A stretch of DNA of 42,036 nt from DATFWC01 sp045801465. Lineage in GTDB: Bacteria > Pseudomonadota > Alphaproteobacteria > Rhizobiales > Xanthobacteraceae. A model generated the notes under the pieces. It was given only the letters and a program-made list of their open reading frames with translations, was not told the DNA's origin and made no database searches. Each line of letters opens with the position of its first letter. Position 1 is the first letter of the stretch. Where the stretch lies: positions 1 to 42,036 of the forward strand of contig JBJMSU010000140.1 of assembly GCA_045801465.1 (NCBI GenBank). The letters run 5' to 3'. Of this stretch, positions 1 through 8,239 are shown piece after piece. A program made the translations under genes and the position numbers.

Positions 1-339
1 GAGGCCGTCACCATCTCGTTCTGGTGCGAGGCCAAGCCGAAGCGCATCGAGATCGTCACCACGGTGCTGCCGCCGCGGCTGCGCAAGGGGCAGCCGGTCA
101 AGACCACGCTGAGCAACGGGATCGTCACCGCCGCTTACGCCGGAAAAATCGGTTACGACACCGCGCACGAATCGTTTCACCTCTCGGCGTCCACGGCGGC
201 CGAGCCGAAGGTGGTTTCCATCCTGAAATCGGGGACGTGGCTGACGATCGCCATTCCGGGCAAGCAGGTGCGCGTGCCGCTGCGGGGGATCGCCAAGCCG
301 CTGGCGCAGTTCGAAGCCGCCTGCTTCGGCCGGAGCTGA
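1..339 (+). CDS. 3' end of a hypothetical protein, truncated by the window edge
   Basis: The reading frame is open from base 1 and ends at TGA 337-339, giving at least 112 residues of a protein whose start lies outside the window. An internal ATG-like start at 64 is possible, but the frame continues upstream with sensible residues (EAVTISFWCEAKPKRIEIV), so I read this as a truncated gene. The visible part is mixed polar/hydrophobic with alternating short strands and single cysteines near each end, compatible with a small beta-rich, possibly exported protein. I recognise no family and propose no function. It is followed by 266 bases without a gene. Confidence 0.6.
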   Translation, partial: EAVTISFWCEAKPKRIEIVTTVLPPRLRKGQPVKTTLSNGIVTAAYAGKIGYDTAHESFHLSASTAAEPKVVSILKSGTWLTIAIPGKQVRVPLRGIAKPLAQFEAACFGRS

Positions 340-479
340 GTGCGCGCTGGCTGCTCTGTCGACCGATGCGGCCTGTTCGCGGTGGACTTCGATGACGTTT
401 CACCGCCGCTCAGTGTTCTCGGATGGGCGCAACGAGACCCGTAACCGCATCCACCCGCGGACGAAACATTCCGCGCAAC

Positions 480-499
480 AATGAGACTAATTTCTCATT
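480..499. promoter_or_regulatory. AT-rich inverted repeat AATGAGA-N6-TCTCATT upstream of a secreted protein gene
   Basis: A perfect 7-bp inverted repeat (480-486 and 493-499) with the spacer ctaatt stands out as AT-rich in an otherwise very GC-rich 266-base gap. It lies about 107 bases before the start codon at 606. The size and symmetry would suit an operator for a dimeric regulator, but no regulator gene is adjacent and the site occurs once, so this is only a candidate. Confidence 0.25.
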
Positions 500-605
500 T
501 CGGCGACATCAGCCGGAAATAGCCGGCCGCTATGAACCTCGCTTCATCATGCGCGCACTAATCATCGGGGCGCGCGGCCGCTCGCGGACGTCTGGGGAGA
601 CCGGC

Positions 606-1331
606 ATGGGCAAATGGACGGGCACCGTTTCGGCGGTTGCACTCTTGGCAGCCATCGGCATCTGGTCGACATCGACGCTGGTGACGAAGGCCGCCATCAG
701 CGAGCAGACCGCGACGGCCGCCAGCAGTTTCCCGGCGGCGGCAGCGGACTTCATTCGCGACCCGGACGGTGTCGAGCGCAAGCTCATGGGTTCCGCCAAG
801 GCCGACAGGCTCGCCAGCATTGCCGACTGCGGCAAGCAGGACTGGCCGTTCCTGACGCTGGACTGCTTCACGGCGACATCTAAGCCGGCGCGCCCGGCCG
901 AGCCGACCGTCACGCTCGAGCGGCGGAGCGGATCCAACGCTTCCGAGCTCGTGCGCGCCCCGGCTTCTGCGCCACCGCCAACCGCCAAGACCATGGCGGC
1001 CGTGGCCCCGGCAGCGGTCGCGGCGCTCCCGGCGCCGGTAGCGCCCGCGATGGTGGCGGCACCTGCCATGGTGGCGGCACCCGCCTGCAAACAGAACCTC
1101 GCCGCCGCCACCGCGCGGGTGGAACGCGCGCGGGCGCACATCAAGGGCACGCCGGCGAACGGCGGTGCCGACGCCTGCGCCGGCTATCGCCGCGATTTCT
1201 TCGAGATGGTGAAGGCACGCGAGGTGACGGCCATGTGCAAGACCGGCGCCGAGCGCGTTCGCGACCTCGGAACGATCGACGTCGCGGTCGAGAGCATCAA
1301 CGGCGCGATCGCGCAAAGCTGCGGCGGCTGA
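606..1331 (+). CDS. Membrane-anchored or secreted cysteine-containing hypothetical protein
   Basis: This encodes a 241-residue protein of unknown function. The frame is open further upstream to 423, but ATG 606 is preferred: GGGGAG at 594-599 is well placed and the protein then begins with MGKWTGTVSAVALLAAIGIW, a good signal or single membrane segment. Residues of about 60-90 contain an ADCGKQDWPF...DC pattern (cysteine, then WP, then a second cysteine), which I recall from small exported proteins of rhizobia. A low-complexity Ala/Pro linker with a short duplication (MVAAPA twice) leads to a C-terminal segment with four cysteines, enough for two disulfides. The likely location is the periplasm, tethered to the inner membrane. 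The gene stands alone and ends before a palindromic repeat shared with the convergent livG. Confidence 0.65.
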   Translation: MGKWTGTVSAVALLAAIGIWSTSTLVTKAAISEQTATAASSFPAAAADFIRDPDGVERKLMGSAKADRLASIADCGKQDWPFLTLDCFTATSKPARPAEPTVTLERRSGSNASELVRAPASAPPPTAKTMAAVAPAAVAALPAPVAPAMVAAPAMVAAPACKQNLAAATARVERARAHIKGTPANGGADACAGYRRDFFEMVKAREVTAMCKTGAERVRDLGTIDVAVESINGAIAQSCGG

Positions 1332-1340
1332 CGGTCTTGG

Positions 1341-1432
1341 TCGTTCCCGCGCAAGCGGGATCCATGACCACCGAACTCGCGAAATAACCTGTGACAGTGT
1401 TCATGGGTCCCCGCCTTCGCGGGGACGACAAC
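1341..1432. repeat. Palindromic intergenic repeat with two hairpins between convergent genes
   Basis: Two GC-rich hairpins separated by about 45 bases fill the gap between the convergent genes at 606-1331 and 1440-2201. The first is CCCGC (1346-1350) with GCGGG (1355-1359). The second is a perfect 8-bp stem GTCCCCGC (1407-1414), loop cttc, GCGGGGAC (1419-1426). The intervening text (ccatgaccaccgaactcgcg) resembles a repeat I recall between genes in Bradyrhizobium-like genomes. It may act as a bidirectional transcription end, although no T-tract follows either stem. Confidence 0.6.
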
Positions 1433-1439
1433 GCATCGC

Positions 1440-2201
1440 TCACTCCGCTCGTCCGAGATACGCCTCGATCACGCGCGGGTCGCGCAAGACCTCGGCCGGC
1501 GGACCTTCGGCCAGCGTGCGCCCGTAGTCGAGCACATGGATACGGTCGGCCAGATCGGCGACCATCTGCATGTCGTGCTCGATCCAGATCATGGTGATCT
1601 TGAGCTCGTGCTTGATGCGCAGGATGAAGCGCGCCAGATCCTCGCGTTCGTCGCGGTTGAGGCCGGCAGACGGCTCGTCGAGCAAAAGCAAGGCCGGCTC
1701 GAGCGCGAGCGCGCGGGCAAAGCCGACGATCTTCTGAATGCCGAAAGCCAGCCCGCCCACCGGCGCATGGCGGTAGCGCTCGATCTCGACGAACTCGATG
1801 ATGCGTTCCACCGCCGCGCGATGGTGCACCTCCTGGCGGCGCACGCCGGGCAGGAACAGCATCTCGGCAAGCGGATGGGTGCGGATGCGGGCGTGGCGGC
1901 CGGTCATCAAATTGTCGAGCACGCTCATATGGGCAAACAATTCGCCGTGCTGGAACGTGCGCGCCAAACCGAGGCGCGCGACCTCGTGGGGTTTGCGTCC
2001 GGCGATATCCTGATGGCGAAAGCGGATGCGGCCCGTCCCGCGATAGATGCCGTTGATGCAGTTGAGCACGCTGGTCTTGCCGGCCCCGTTCGGCCCGATA
2101 AGGGCGAACAGCTCGCCCGCCGCCACGGCAAACGACACGTTGTCGAGAACGGTGAGGCCGCCGAAGCGCAGCGTCAGACCCTCGATCGCGAATTCAGCCA
2201 T
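1440..2201 (-). CDS. livG: LivG-type branched-chain ABC transporter ATP-binding protein
   Basis: This is a 253-residue cytoplasmic ATPase that would power the importer formed with LivH, LivM and LivF. The Walker A motif GPNGAGKTS is at residues 36-44, Walker B LLLLDEPSAGL lies in the second half, and the H-loop IEHDM follows. The signature loop is LAFGIQKIVGFARAL, an LxxGxQ variant rather than canonical LSGGQ, which is usual in the LivG subfamily. The frame is open further upstream to 2372, but ATG 2201 with GGAG just upstream gives a normal LivG N-terminus. It overlaps the end of livF by 8 bases, implying translational coupling, and is the last gene of the operon. Substrate specificity cannot be read from this subunit. 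Confidence 0.9.
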   Translation of the reverse strand: MAEFAIEGLTLRFGGLTVLDNVSFAVAAGELFALIGPNGAGKTSVLNCINGIYRGTGRIRFRHQDIAGRKPHEVARLGLARTFQHGELFAHMSVLDNLMTGRHARIRTHPLAEMLFLPGVRRQEVHHRAAVERIIEFVEIERYRHAPVGGLAFGIQKIVGFARALALEPALLLLDEPSAGLNRDEREDLARFILRIKHELKITMIWIEHDMQMVADLADRIHVLDYGRTLAEGPPAEVLRDPRVIEAYLGRAE

Positions 2202-2994
2202 ACCATCTCCGGCTGCGGCGATACGGCTTGACGTCGCGGTAGCTCCGGCGCTCGCCGGCGGCCTGGCCGAGGTAGAACTCCTGGATATCGCCGTGCTGGC
2301 GCAGCCGCTCGGCCGTGCCGTCGAGCACGATGCGGCCGTTTTCCATGACATAGGCATAGTCGGCGATCTCAAGCGCGAAAGCCGCGCTCTGCTCGACGAG
2401 CAGGACGGTCAGCCCAAGCTCGCGCCGGATGTCGACCAGTCGGCGCAGCAGGTCTTGCACCATCACCGGCGCGAGGCCGAGCGACAGCTCGTCCACCAGC
2501 AGCAATTCGGGCCCGCAGACGAGGGCGCTGGCAATGGCGAGCATCTGCCGCTCGCCACCCGACAACAGGCCACCGACGCGGGTCTTGAGATCGGCGAGGC
2601 GGGGAAAGAACTGGAACACCAGAGCTTCATACCGCCGCCGCTCGGCGAGGCTCAGGCCGGAGGCCGGCGCGCTGAGATTTTCCGTCACCGTGAGGTTGGG
2701 AAACACCTTGTCGCGCTCGGGGACCAGGACGACGCCGCGCCGGCTGATCTCGTACGGCATCCGGTGTTCGATCCGCTCGCCCTTGAACGTGATGCTGCCG
2801 TCGGCGACGCGCGCATCGTCGATGCCGAGGAAGCCGGATATCGCGCGCAGCGTCGTGGTCTTGCCGGCGCCATTGGTGCCGAGCAAGGCGACGATCTGGC
2901 CGCGCTCGGCGGCGAGCGTGATCCCCTGCACGGCGCTGACCGCGCGGTGATAGACCACTTCGAGCTTCTCGACGGCGAGCAGCGGCGCGGTCAT
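2194..2994 (-). CDS. livF: LivF-type branched-chain ABC transporter ATP-binding protein
   Basis: This is a 266-residue ATPase, the second nucleotide-binding subunit of the importer. It shows Walker A GTNGAGKTTTLRAISG near residue 37, the canonical signature LSGGERQMLAIASAL, and Walker B LLLVDELSLGLAP, where the usual DEPS is DELS as in many LivF-like proteins. The C-terminal extension (RSYRDVKPYRRSRRWYG) is slightly longer than typical and overlaps livG. The start ATG overlaps the livM stop codon as ATGA, so translation is coupled. LivF and LivG form the heterodimeric motor below the LivH/LivM pore. Confidence 0.9.
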   Translation of the reverse strand: MTAPLLAVEKLEVVYHRAVSAVQGITLAAERGQIVALLGTNGAGKTTTLRAISGFLGIDDARVADGSITFKGERIEHRMPYEISRRGVVLVPERDKVFPNLTVTENLSAPASGLSLAERRRYEALVFQFFPRLADLKTRVGGLLSGGERQMLAIASALVCGPELLLVDELSLGLAPVMVQDLLRRLVDIRRELGLTVLLVEQSAAFALEIADYAYVMENGRIVLDGTAERLRQHGDIQEFYLGQAAGERRSYRDVKPYRRSRRWYG

Positions 2995-4073
2995 CGGCGC
3001 GCACCCGCGGCGGGCCGATGCCGGAACGGCCAGAGGAGAAAATAGCTCTGGATGCGGTGCCAGATGCCGACGAGGCCGAGCGGCTCGAAGATCAGGAAGC
3101 CGATCATGACGAGGCCGAAGGCGGCATAGTTCACGGCAAAGACTTCGCCGGCATAACGCTGGGCGCCTGGCAGCATGAACAAGGCGCTTTCGATCCAGTA
3201 GGGAAACAGGGTGACGAACACGGCGCCGGCGAGCGCACCCAAGAGCGATCCCATCCCGCCAATGATGATCATGGCGACGTATTGGATCGTGAGAAACAGC
3301 GAGAACGCCTCGACTGAGACGAAGCCGCGGTAGTAGGCGAACAGCGCGCCCGCTACCGCCGTGATGGCGGAGCTGATGACGAAGGCCAGAAGCTTGTAGC
3401 CGGCGATGCTGATGCCGAGCGCCTCCGCCACGGTCTCGCGGGCGCGGATCGCCTGCCAGGCGCGGCCGGTGCGGCTGCGCAGGAGGTTGAGCGAGAGGAG
3501 AAGCGTCGCGGCGGCGGCGGCGAGCAACACGAAATACCAGGAGCGGCCGTCGACGAGCGACACGCTGCCGAGCTGCGGCGGATCGATGACGATGCCGGTG
3601 GAGAAGCCGCGCCTGGCTTCGTATTCGCCGCCGATATAGACGACCACGAAGTGGAGCGCGAGCGTGCTGACCGCGAGATAGAGGCCGCGCAGGCGCAGCG
3701 ACGGCAGACCGAACACCACGCCGAGCAGCGCTCCGACAACCGCCGCCGCCGGCAGGGTGATCCAGAACGGCGCGCTCACCTCGCGGAACAGGATGCCGGC
3801 CGTGAATGCCCCGGCGGCGAGCAGGCCGGCATGACCGAGCGAGATCTGACCCGCGTAGCCGGTGAGCAGCATCAGCGACAGCGAGCCGATGGCGGCGAGA
3901 AAGACCTGGCAGGCAAGATCGAGTTGGAACGGCGAGGCGAAGAACGGAAAGGCCACCAGCGCGGCCGCGAACACACCGAGGCTGACGCGTTGCAGCCGCG
4001 TCTGCACCAGCGCCAGGTCCTGCGCATAGCCGGTGCGGAAATAGCCGCTGGCGCGCGGCATCGGCCTAGACAC
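2991..4073 (-). CDS. livM: LivM-type branched-chain ABC transporter permease
   Basis: This is a 360-residue inner-membrane permease with about nine or ten hydrophobic segments. The central region carries the LivM-type stretch LLTGYAGQISLGHAG (about residues 69-83) and the cytoplasmic coupling segment RSRTGRAWQAIRARETVAEA. The start is taken as GTG 4073 because GAGGAG sits 7 bases upstream and the codon overlaps the end of livH by 8 bases; a later ATG at 4061 is less well supported. The gene overlaps livF by 4 bases. With LivH it forms the translocation pore. Confidence 0.9.
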   Translation of the reverse strand: MSRPMPRASGYFRTGYAQDLALVQTRLQRVSLGVFAAALVAFPFFASPFQLDLACQVFLAAIGSLSLMLLTGYAGQISLGHAGLLAAGAFTAGILFREVSAPFWITLPAAAVVGALLGVVFGLPSLRLRGLYLAVSTLALHFVVVYIGGEYEARRGFSTGIVIDPPQLGSVSLVDGRSWYFVLLAAAAATLLLSLNLLRSRTGRAWQAIRARETVAEALGISIAGYKLLAFVISSAITAVAGALFAYYRGFVSVEAFSLFLTIQYVAMIIIGGMGSLLGALAGAVFVTLFPYWIESALFMLPGAQRYAGEVFAVNYAAFGLVMIGFLIFEPLGLVGIWHRIQSYFLLWPFRHRPAAGARR

Positions 4074-4938
4074 GATCGAGCTCCTCGCGCGTGCCGAACA
4101 GGCCCCACGGGCGCACGATCAGCATGGCGATCAGCACCAGGAACGGCACCACGTCGGAGAGCAGCGGGTCGACATGGTGGATGAGCAGGACTTCCGCTGC
4201 GGCGACGATCAGGGCGCCGACCAGCGCGCCGGCGAGACTGTCGAGCCCGCCGACCAGGGCCGCCGGGAAGGCCTTGAGGCCGATGATCACCATGGTCGAG
4301 GTGAGACCGGAATCGAGCGCGATCAGCATGCCGGCAATCGATCCGGTCAGCGTGGACAGGCTCCAGGCAAGCGCGTAGATCGCGTGCAGATTGATGCCGC
4401 GTTGCGCCGCCAGCAGCGGATTCTGCCCAGCTGCCCGCATGCGCACGCCCCAGCGGCCGAACCGCAGGAAGAGAAACAGCGCGGCGTAGACGATGGCCGT
4501 GGTGACGACCAGAAGCGCCGCGCAGCTCGAAATGCGCGCTCCACCAAGGAGCTCGATCGGAGGATTGCTGACACCCAAGGTTTGGGCGGGGTATTGCTGC
4601 TGCGCCGACCAGACGAGCACGACGGCGCCGCGAATGAGGACGCCGAGCGCCACCGTGGCCAGCACCGCGGCGAGCACCATTTCGCCCGTCATCTTCCGCA
4701 TCAGCAGGACATAGACCAGGATGCCGACGAGGAGACTGAGCGCGAGCGCGGCCGCGATGGCCGTCAACGGATTGCCGGCGAACAGCGATGCGGTTGCCAG
4801 CAGCATATAGGCGCCGAGCATCATGAGCTCGCCATGCGCCAGGTTGAGCACGCGGCTCACGCGATAGACGAGCACATAGCCGCACGCGATCAGCGCATAA
4901 ATCGCGGCCAGCACCATGATGTTGACGGCGAGTTGCAT
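4066..4938 (-). CDS. livH: LivH-type branched-chain ABC transporter permease
   Basis: This is a 290-residue inner-membrane permease with about eight hydrophobic helices. It has the LivH pattern YVLVYRVSRVLNLAHGELMM near residues 22-41 and the coupling region RMRAAGQNPLLAAQRGINLH. Start ATG 4938 has only a weak ribosome site. Directly upstream, between this gene and the binding-protein gene, is a 111-base palindromic repeat at 4957-5067, so livH may be translated or transcribed at a different level from the binding protein. It overlaps livM by 8 bases. LivH pairs with LivM; specificity is set mainly by the binding protein. Confidence 0.9.
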   Translation of the reverse strand: MQLAVNIMVLAAIYALIACGYVLVYRVSRVLNLAHGELMMLGAYMLLATASLFAGNPLTAIAAALALSLLVGILVYVLLMRKMTGEMVLAAVLATVALGVLIRGAVVLVWSAQQQYPAQTLGVSNPPIELLGGARISSCAALLVVTTAIVYAALFLFLRFGRWGVRMRAAGQNPLLAAQRGINLHAIYALAWSLSTLTGSIAGMLIALDSGLTSTMVIIGLKAFPAALVGGLDSLAGALVGALIVAAAEVLLIHHVDPLLSDVVPFLVLIAMLIVRPWGLFGTREELDRV

Positions 4939-4956
4939 GGCGGATCACGTCGCCTT

Positions 4957-5067
4957 GTAGGGTGGGCAAAGGCGCGCTTCTTGAGCGTGCCGTGCCCACG
5001 CGGACCAACAGACGAACGACGGAACGCGTGGGCACGCGTCGCTTCGCTCCGCTTTTGCCCACCCTAC
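4957..5067. repeat. Palindromic intergenic repeat inside the liv operon
   Basis: The arms GTAGGGTGGGCAAA (4957-4970) and TTTGCCCACCCTAC (5054-5067) are perfect 14-bp inverted repeats, and the inner part contains further complementary pieces (cgtgcccacgcg near 4988 and cgcgtgggcacgcg near 5023). As RNA it would fold into a long hairpin. I recall this element as a common dispersed repeat of Bradyrhizobium/Rhodopseudomonas-type genomes. It lies between the binding-protein gene (stop at 5082) and livH (start at 4938), a place where a stable hairpin could protect the upstream message. Confidence 0.85.
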
Positions 5068-5081
5068 GACGCACGCTTCGG

Positions 5082-6242
5082 TCACTTCACGTCGTGCGGC
5101 ATCCAGTCCTTCACCACCACGATGGCCGATTTCGCCGGGTCCCAGCGATAGACGCGGTAGTACTGGCGCGTGCGGAAATGGTTGTCCTTGGTCCACTCCA
5201 TCGCCCCGCCGCGCAGGCCCTTGGTGTCGACCTTCACGGTCTCCAGCGCCGAGCGCACCTTGGCGGCGTCGGCCGGCCAGCCGGCGTTCTTCAGCGCAGC
5301 CTCGATCACCATGCCGGCGATCCAGCCTTCGGCCATCTGATTGCCCGGATAGCTGGCGTTGGCCTTCTTGGCTGCGTCGGCGACTTCGCGATGAATCGGC
5401 AGGTCGTCCTGGAACAGCGAATTGGCGCCGATCACGTAAAAGTTTGCATCCTTGAGCCGCGCCAGCTCGCCCTCAGCCTCGAGGTGCGACCAGGCGATAT
5501 AGCTTCCGCCCCAGCCGAGGCGTCGCAACGCTTCGAGCGTGCGCACCTGCGTCACCCACGGCGCCCATGAGAACACCCAGTTGGCATTGGCGTCCTTGAG
5601 CTTGGTGGCGAACGGCGTGTAGTCCGGCGTCGGCGGCGGAATGACCTCCTTGTCGGCGACCGTCATGCCGAGGGACGGTGCCTGGCTCTCGGCAAAATCC
5701 ATCTCGCCGCGCGACAACGGAATCGCCATGGCGGCGAAGCCGATGCGCACCGGCTCCTTGGCGGTATCCTTGATGAAGGCGAGGGTGGCGCGGCTGTCAT
5801 AGTTGGACGCATAGGCGGTGGTGCAGAACTGCAGCGGATCGGCCGGCGGATAGACCTCCTTCGGGCACACGCCGCTCGCGAACAAGAGCGGCACGCCGGC
5901 ACGCTTGGCCTCCGCCACGGTCGGCGCGTAGGTCGACGACAGGCTGGCATTGATCAGGAGCACGACGTTGTCCTGAGTGATCAGCTTCTTGGCGTTGGCG
6001 GCAGCCTTCGAGGGCTCGGCCGCGTCGTCCTGCAGGATGATCCTGACCTGTTTGCCATTGATGCCGCCCGCCGCATTGAGGCGCTCGACATAGATGCGCA
6101 TCGCCTCCATGGCCGGCGCCTGGGTGCTGGCGACCGGTCCGGTCAACGCGCCGGTCACGCCGATCACGTAGCCGTCCTGCGCGAACGCAGGACCGATGAG
6201 GCCGGCAATGCCGAGAGCGACGAACGCAATTCGTGTGAACAT
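5082..6242 (-). CDS. Periplasmic binding protein of a branched-chain-type ABC importer (LivK-like)
   Basis: This is a 386-residue Periplasmic_binding_6-type receptor. Residues 1-21 form a clear signal peptide ending AFA before QDGYVIGVTGALTGPVASTQ. The text continues with the family pattern NAAGGINGKQVRIILQDDAA, in which the pocket-forming segments follow. Its start is well marked by GGGAGGAAAACGG before ATG 6242. It delivers solute to LivHMFG. The family binds amino acids, but also aromatic acids, short fatty acids, urea and amides. The gene 17 bases upstream encodes an acyl-CoA synthetase, so I infer a carboxylic acid ligand rather than leucine. A palindromic repeat follows its stop codon. 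Confidence 0.88.
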   Translation of the reverse strand: MFTRIAFVALGIAGLIGPAFAQDGYVIGVTGALTGPVASTQAPAMEAMRIYVERLNAAGGINGKQVRIILQDDAAEPSKAAANAKKLITQDNVVLLINASLSSTYAPTVAEAKRAGVPLLFASGVCPKEVYPPADPLQFCTTAYASNYDSRATLAFIKDTAKEPVRIGFAAMAIPLSRGEMDFAESQAPSLGMTVADKEVIPPPTPDYTPFATKLKDANANWVFSWAPWVTQVRTLEALRRLGWGGSYIAWSHLEAEGELARLKDANFYVIGANSLFQDDLPIHREVADAAKKANASYPGNQMAEGWIAGMVIEAALKNAGWPADAAKVRSALETVKVDTKGLRGGAMEWTKDNHFRTRQYYRVYRWDPAKSAIVVVKDWMPHDVK

Positions 6243-6259
6243 CCGTTTTCCTCCCTGGT

Positions 6260-8140
6260 CTACAGAGCGCCTCCGGCGCCGGCCGCGATCAGTTGCTCCT
6301 CGCGGTCGTCGTACATGTCGTCGACGAGCGGCTTGAACCGCTCGTACATCAGCGCCCGCTTCACCTTGCGGGTCGGCGTCACCGGCTCGCCTTCCTGTTC
6401 CGGATCGAGCGCCTTGGGCAGGATGCGGAAGCTTTTGATCTGCTCGACGCGGGCGGCGTCGCGGTTGGCGTTATCGATCTCGGCACGGATCAGCCGTTCG
6501 ACCTCGCGGTGCTGCGTGAGGCTGCTGAAGCCCGTATAGGGCACGTCGCGGCTGCGCGCCCAATCGGCGACCGCGTCATAGTCGATCTCGATCAAGGCGA
6601 CGAGATATTTGCGGGCGTGGCCGAACACGATCGCCTCGGAGATATACGGGCTCGCCCGCAGCAGATTTTCCAGAAACGTCGGCGAGATGGTCTTGCCGCC
6701 CGCGGTCACGATGAAGTCGCGCACGCGGTCCACGATTTTCAGATTGCCGGCCTGCCATTCGCCGACGTCACCGGTATGCAGCCAGCCATCCTGGTCGATC
6801 ACGTCGGACGCCGCCGCCGGATGACCCACGTAGCCGGCGAACAGGTCGAGGCCGCGCACGAGAATCTCGCCGGCATCGCCGAGCCTGACCTCCAGACCGT
6901 GCACAACGGTGCCGACATTGCCGGGCTTCGGGAACGGCCCCTTCTGGGCGCTGATGAAGGCGCCGGCGGTTTCCGTCTGTCCGTAGACTTCGACCAGGTT
7001 CACTCCCCAGATCTGCCACAGCGCCATGGTCTCCGGCGCAAGCGGCGCGCCGCCCGACAGCATCAGCTCGAGCTTGTCGAGACCGATCATGCGCAACATC
7101 GGGCGGAACGCGAGCGCGCGCGCCAGCGCCTGCATGATTGTCGTGGCCGGCCCGGCTCTGCCGTCCCAGCGCCGGCGCGCGCAGGCACGCCCGACCACCA
7201 AGGCGCACGCATAGGCGGCACGCTTGAGGCGCGACGTGCTGCCCAGGTTGACCAACATCTGCGAGGCGAACTTCTGCAAATAGCGTGGCACCGTGAACAG
7301 TGCCGTCGGCGCTACCTCGAACAGCGTGGCGGCCAAATCTTCCGGCTCCTCGCCAAAATGCGGAACGAGGCGCGACATGAGCGGTACGGTGATCGCGACG
7401 TCGCGGCCGAACACGTGGCACAGGGGCAGGAAAACGACGGTGCGGTGCGCGCGCTCGGCCAGCGTCGGATAGTGGTCGACGAGGGTGTAGGCGGCGGCGA
7501 GATGCGCGCCGTGGGTGATCACCGCTCCCTTCGGATTGCCGGTCGTGCCCGACGTGTAGACGACGAACGCCGCATCGCCTGGATCGAGCGCGTGCACCAT
7601 GTTCTCCAGCTCGCCGAGCGGGTCTGCGCTTGCGCCCGCTTCGAGCACCTCCGCATAGCCTTTTAGCCTGGGATCGCGATCGCCGAACATCGAGCAATCA
7701 TCGATCACCACGATCCATTCGAGGTGCGGCAGCCGGTCGAGGACAGCGAGGATCTTGTCGACATATTCCTGGTCCTCGGCGATGAAGACGCTCGCCTTGC
7801 CGTCGTTCATGAGGAAGGCCAGCTCGGAGAGCGAGGAGGTCGGATAGATCCCGTAGGTGACCGCACCGGCGCTTTGCGCGGCCAGGTCGAGGATCATCCA
7901 TTCTTCGCAAGGGTCGCCCATGATGGCGACCCGCGTGCCGCGGTTGACGCCCAGCGCCCGCAAGCCGAGTGCGCAGCGCGCCACCAGAGCGGCATAGTCG
8001 CGCCAGGTCCGTTGGCGATAGATTCCCCGATGCTTCGAGCGAAAGGCGATCTCGTCCGGGCTCGTCCGGGCGCGTTCGGCCAGGAGCTGCGGCGCGGTCC
8101 TGCCGCGCAGCGTTGCAAACACCGTCTCGACGTCGCTCAT
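6260..8140 (-). CDS. Long-chain-type acyl-CoA synthetase (AMP-forming, FAA1 family)
   Basis: This is a 626-residue cytoplasmic ligase that would activate a carboxylic acid to its CoA thioester through an acyl-adenylate. Motifs seen are the P-loop YTSGTTGNPKG (195-205), YGQTE (386-390), GWLHTGD (452-458), the hinge DRVRDFIVTAGGKTISP (471-487) and a C-terminal TPTRKVKR typical of FAA1-like enzymes. Length matches that group (about 600-650). It is the first gene of the minus-strand liv operon, so import and activation are probably coupled (vectorial acylation or trapping as CoA ester). The promoter should lie in the 99-base gap shared with the divergent gene at 8240. Chain length or aromatic specificity cannot be read from the sequence. 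Confidence 0.88.
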   Translation of the reverse strand: MSDVETVFATLRGRTAPQLLAERARTSPDEIAFRSKHRGIYRQRTWRDYAALVARCALGLRALGVNRGTRVAIMGDPCEEWMILDLAAQSAGAVTYGIYPTSSLSELAFLMNDGKASVFIAEDQEYVDKILAVLDRLPHLEWIVVIDDCSMFGDRDPRLKGYAEVLEAGASADPLGELENMVHALDPGDAAFVVYTSGTTGNPKGAVITHGAHLAAAYTLVDHYPTLAERAHRTVVFLPLCHVFGRDVAITVPLMSRLVPHFGEEPEDLAATLFEVAPTALFTVPRYLQKFASQMLVNLGSTSRLKRAAYACALVVGRACARRRWDGRAGPATTIMQALARALAFRPMLRMIGLDKLELMLSGGAPLAPETMALWQIWGVNLVEVYGQTETAGAFISAQKGPFPKPGNVGTVVHGLEVRLGDAGEILVRGLDLFAGYVGHPAAASDVIDQDGWLHTGDVGEWQAGNLKIVDRVRDFIVTAGGKTISPTFLENLLRASPYISEAIVFGHARKYLVALIEIDYDAVADWARSRDVPYTGFSSLTQHREVERLIRAEIDNANRDAARVEQIKSFRILPKALDPEQEGEPVTPTRKVKRALMYERFKPLVDDMYDDREEQLIAAGAGGAL

Positions 8141-8239
8141 GGAATGGCCCGGTGCACCCTCGATCCATAGCGTCGCAAGGAGAGAAATTCTATAGACCTA
8201 TCGAATACGGATCGCACGCCACCAGGAGGCGCGAAGATC
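8141..8239. promoter_or_regulatory. Divergent promoter region with a strong ribosome site for the plus-strand gene
   Basis: This 99-base gap separates the minus-strand operon starting at 8140 from the plus-strand gene starting at 8240, so it must hold both leaders. AGGAGG at 8224-8229 is a near-perfect ribosome binding site 10 bases before ATG 8240. The minus-strand gene has only a weak site. An AT-richer tract (about 8187-8207) is the likely core promoter area. I see no convincing operator palindrome. Confidence 0.4.
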
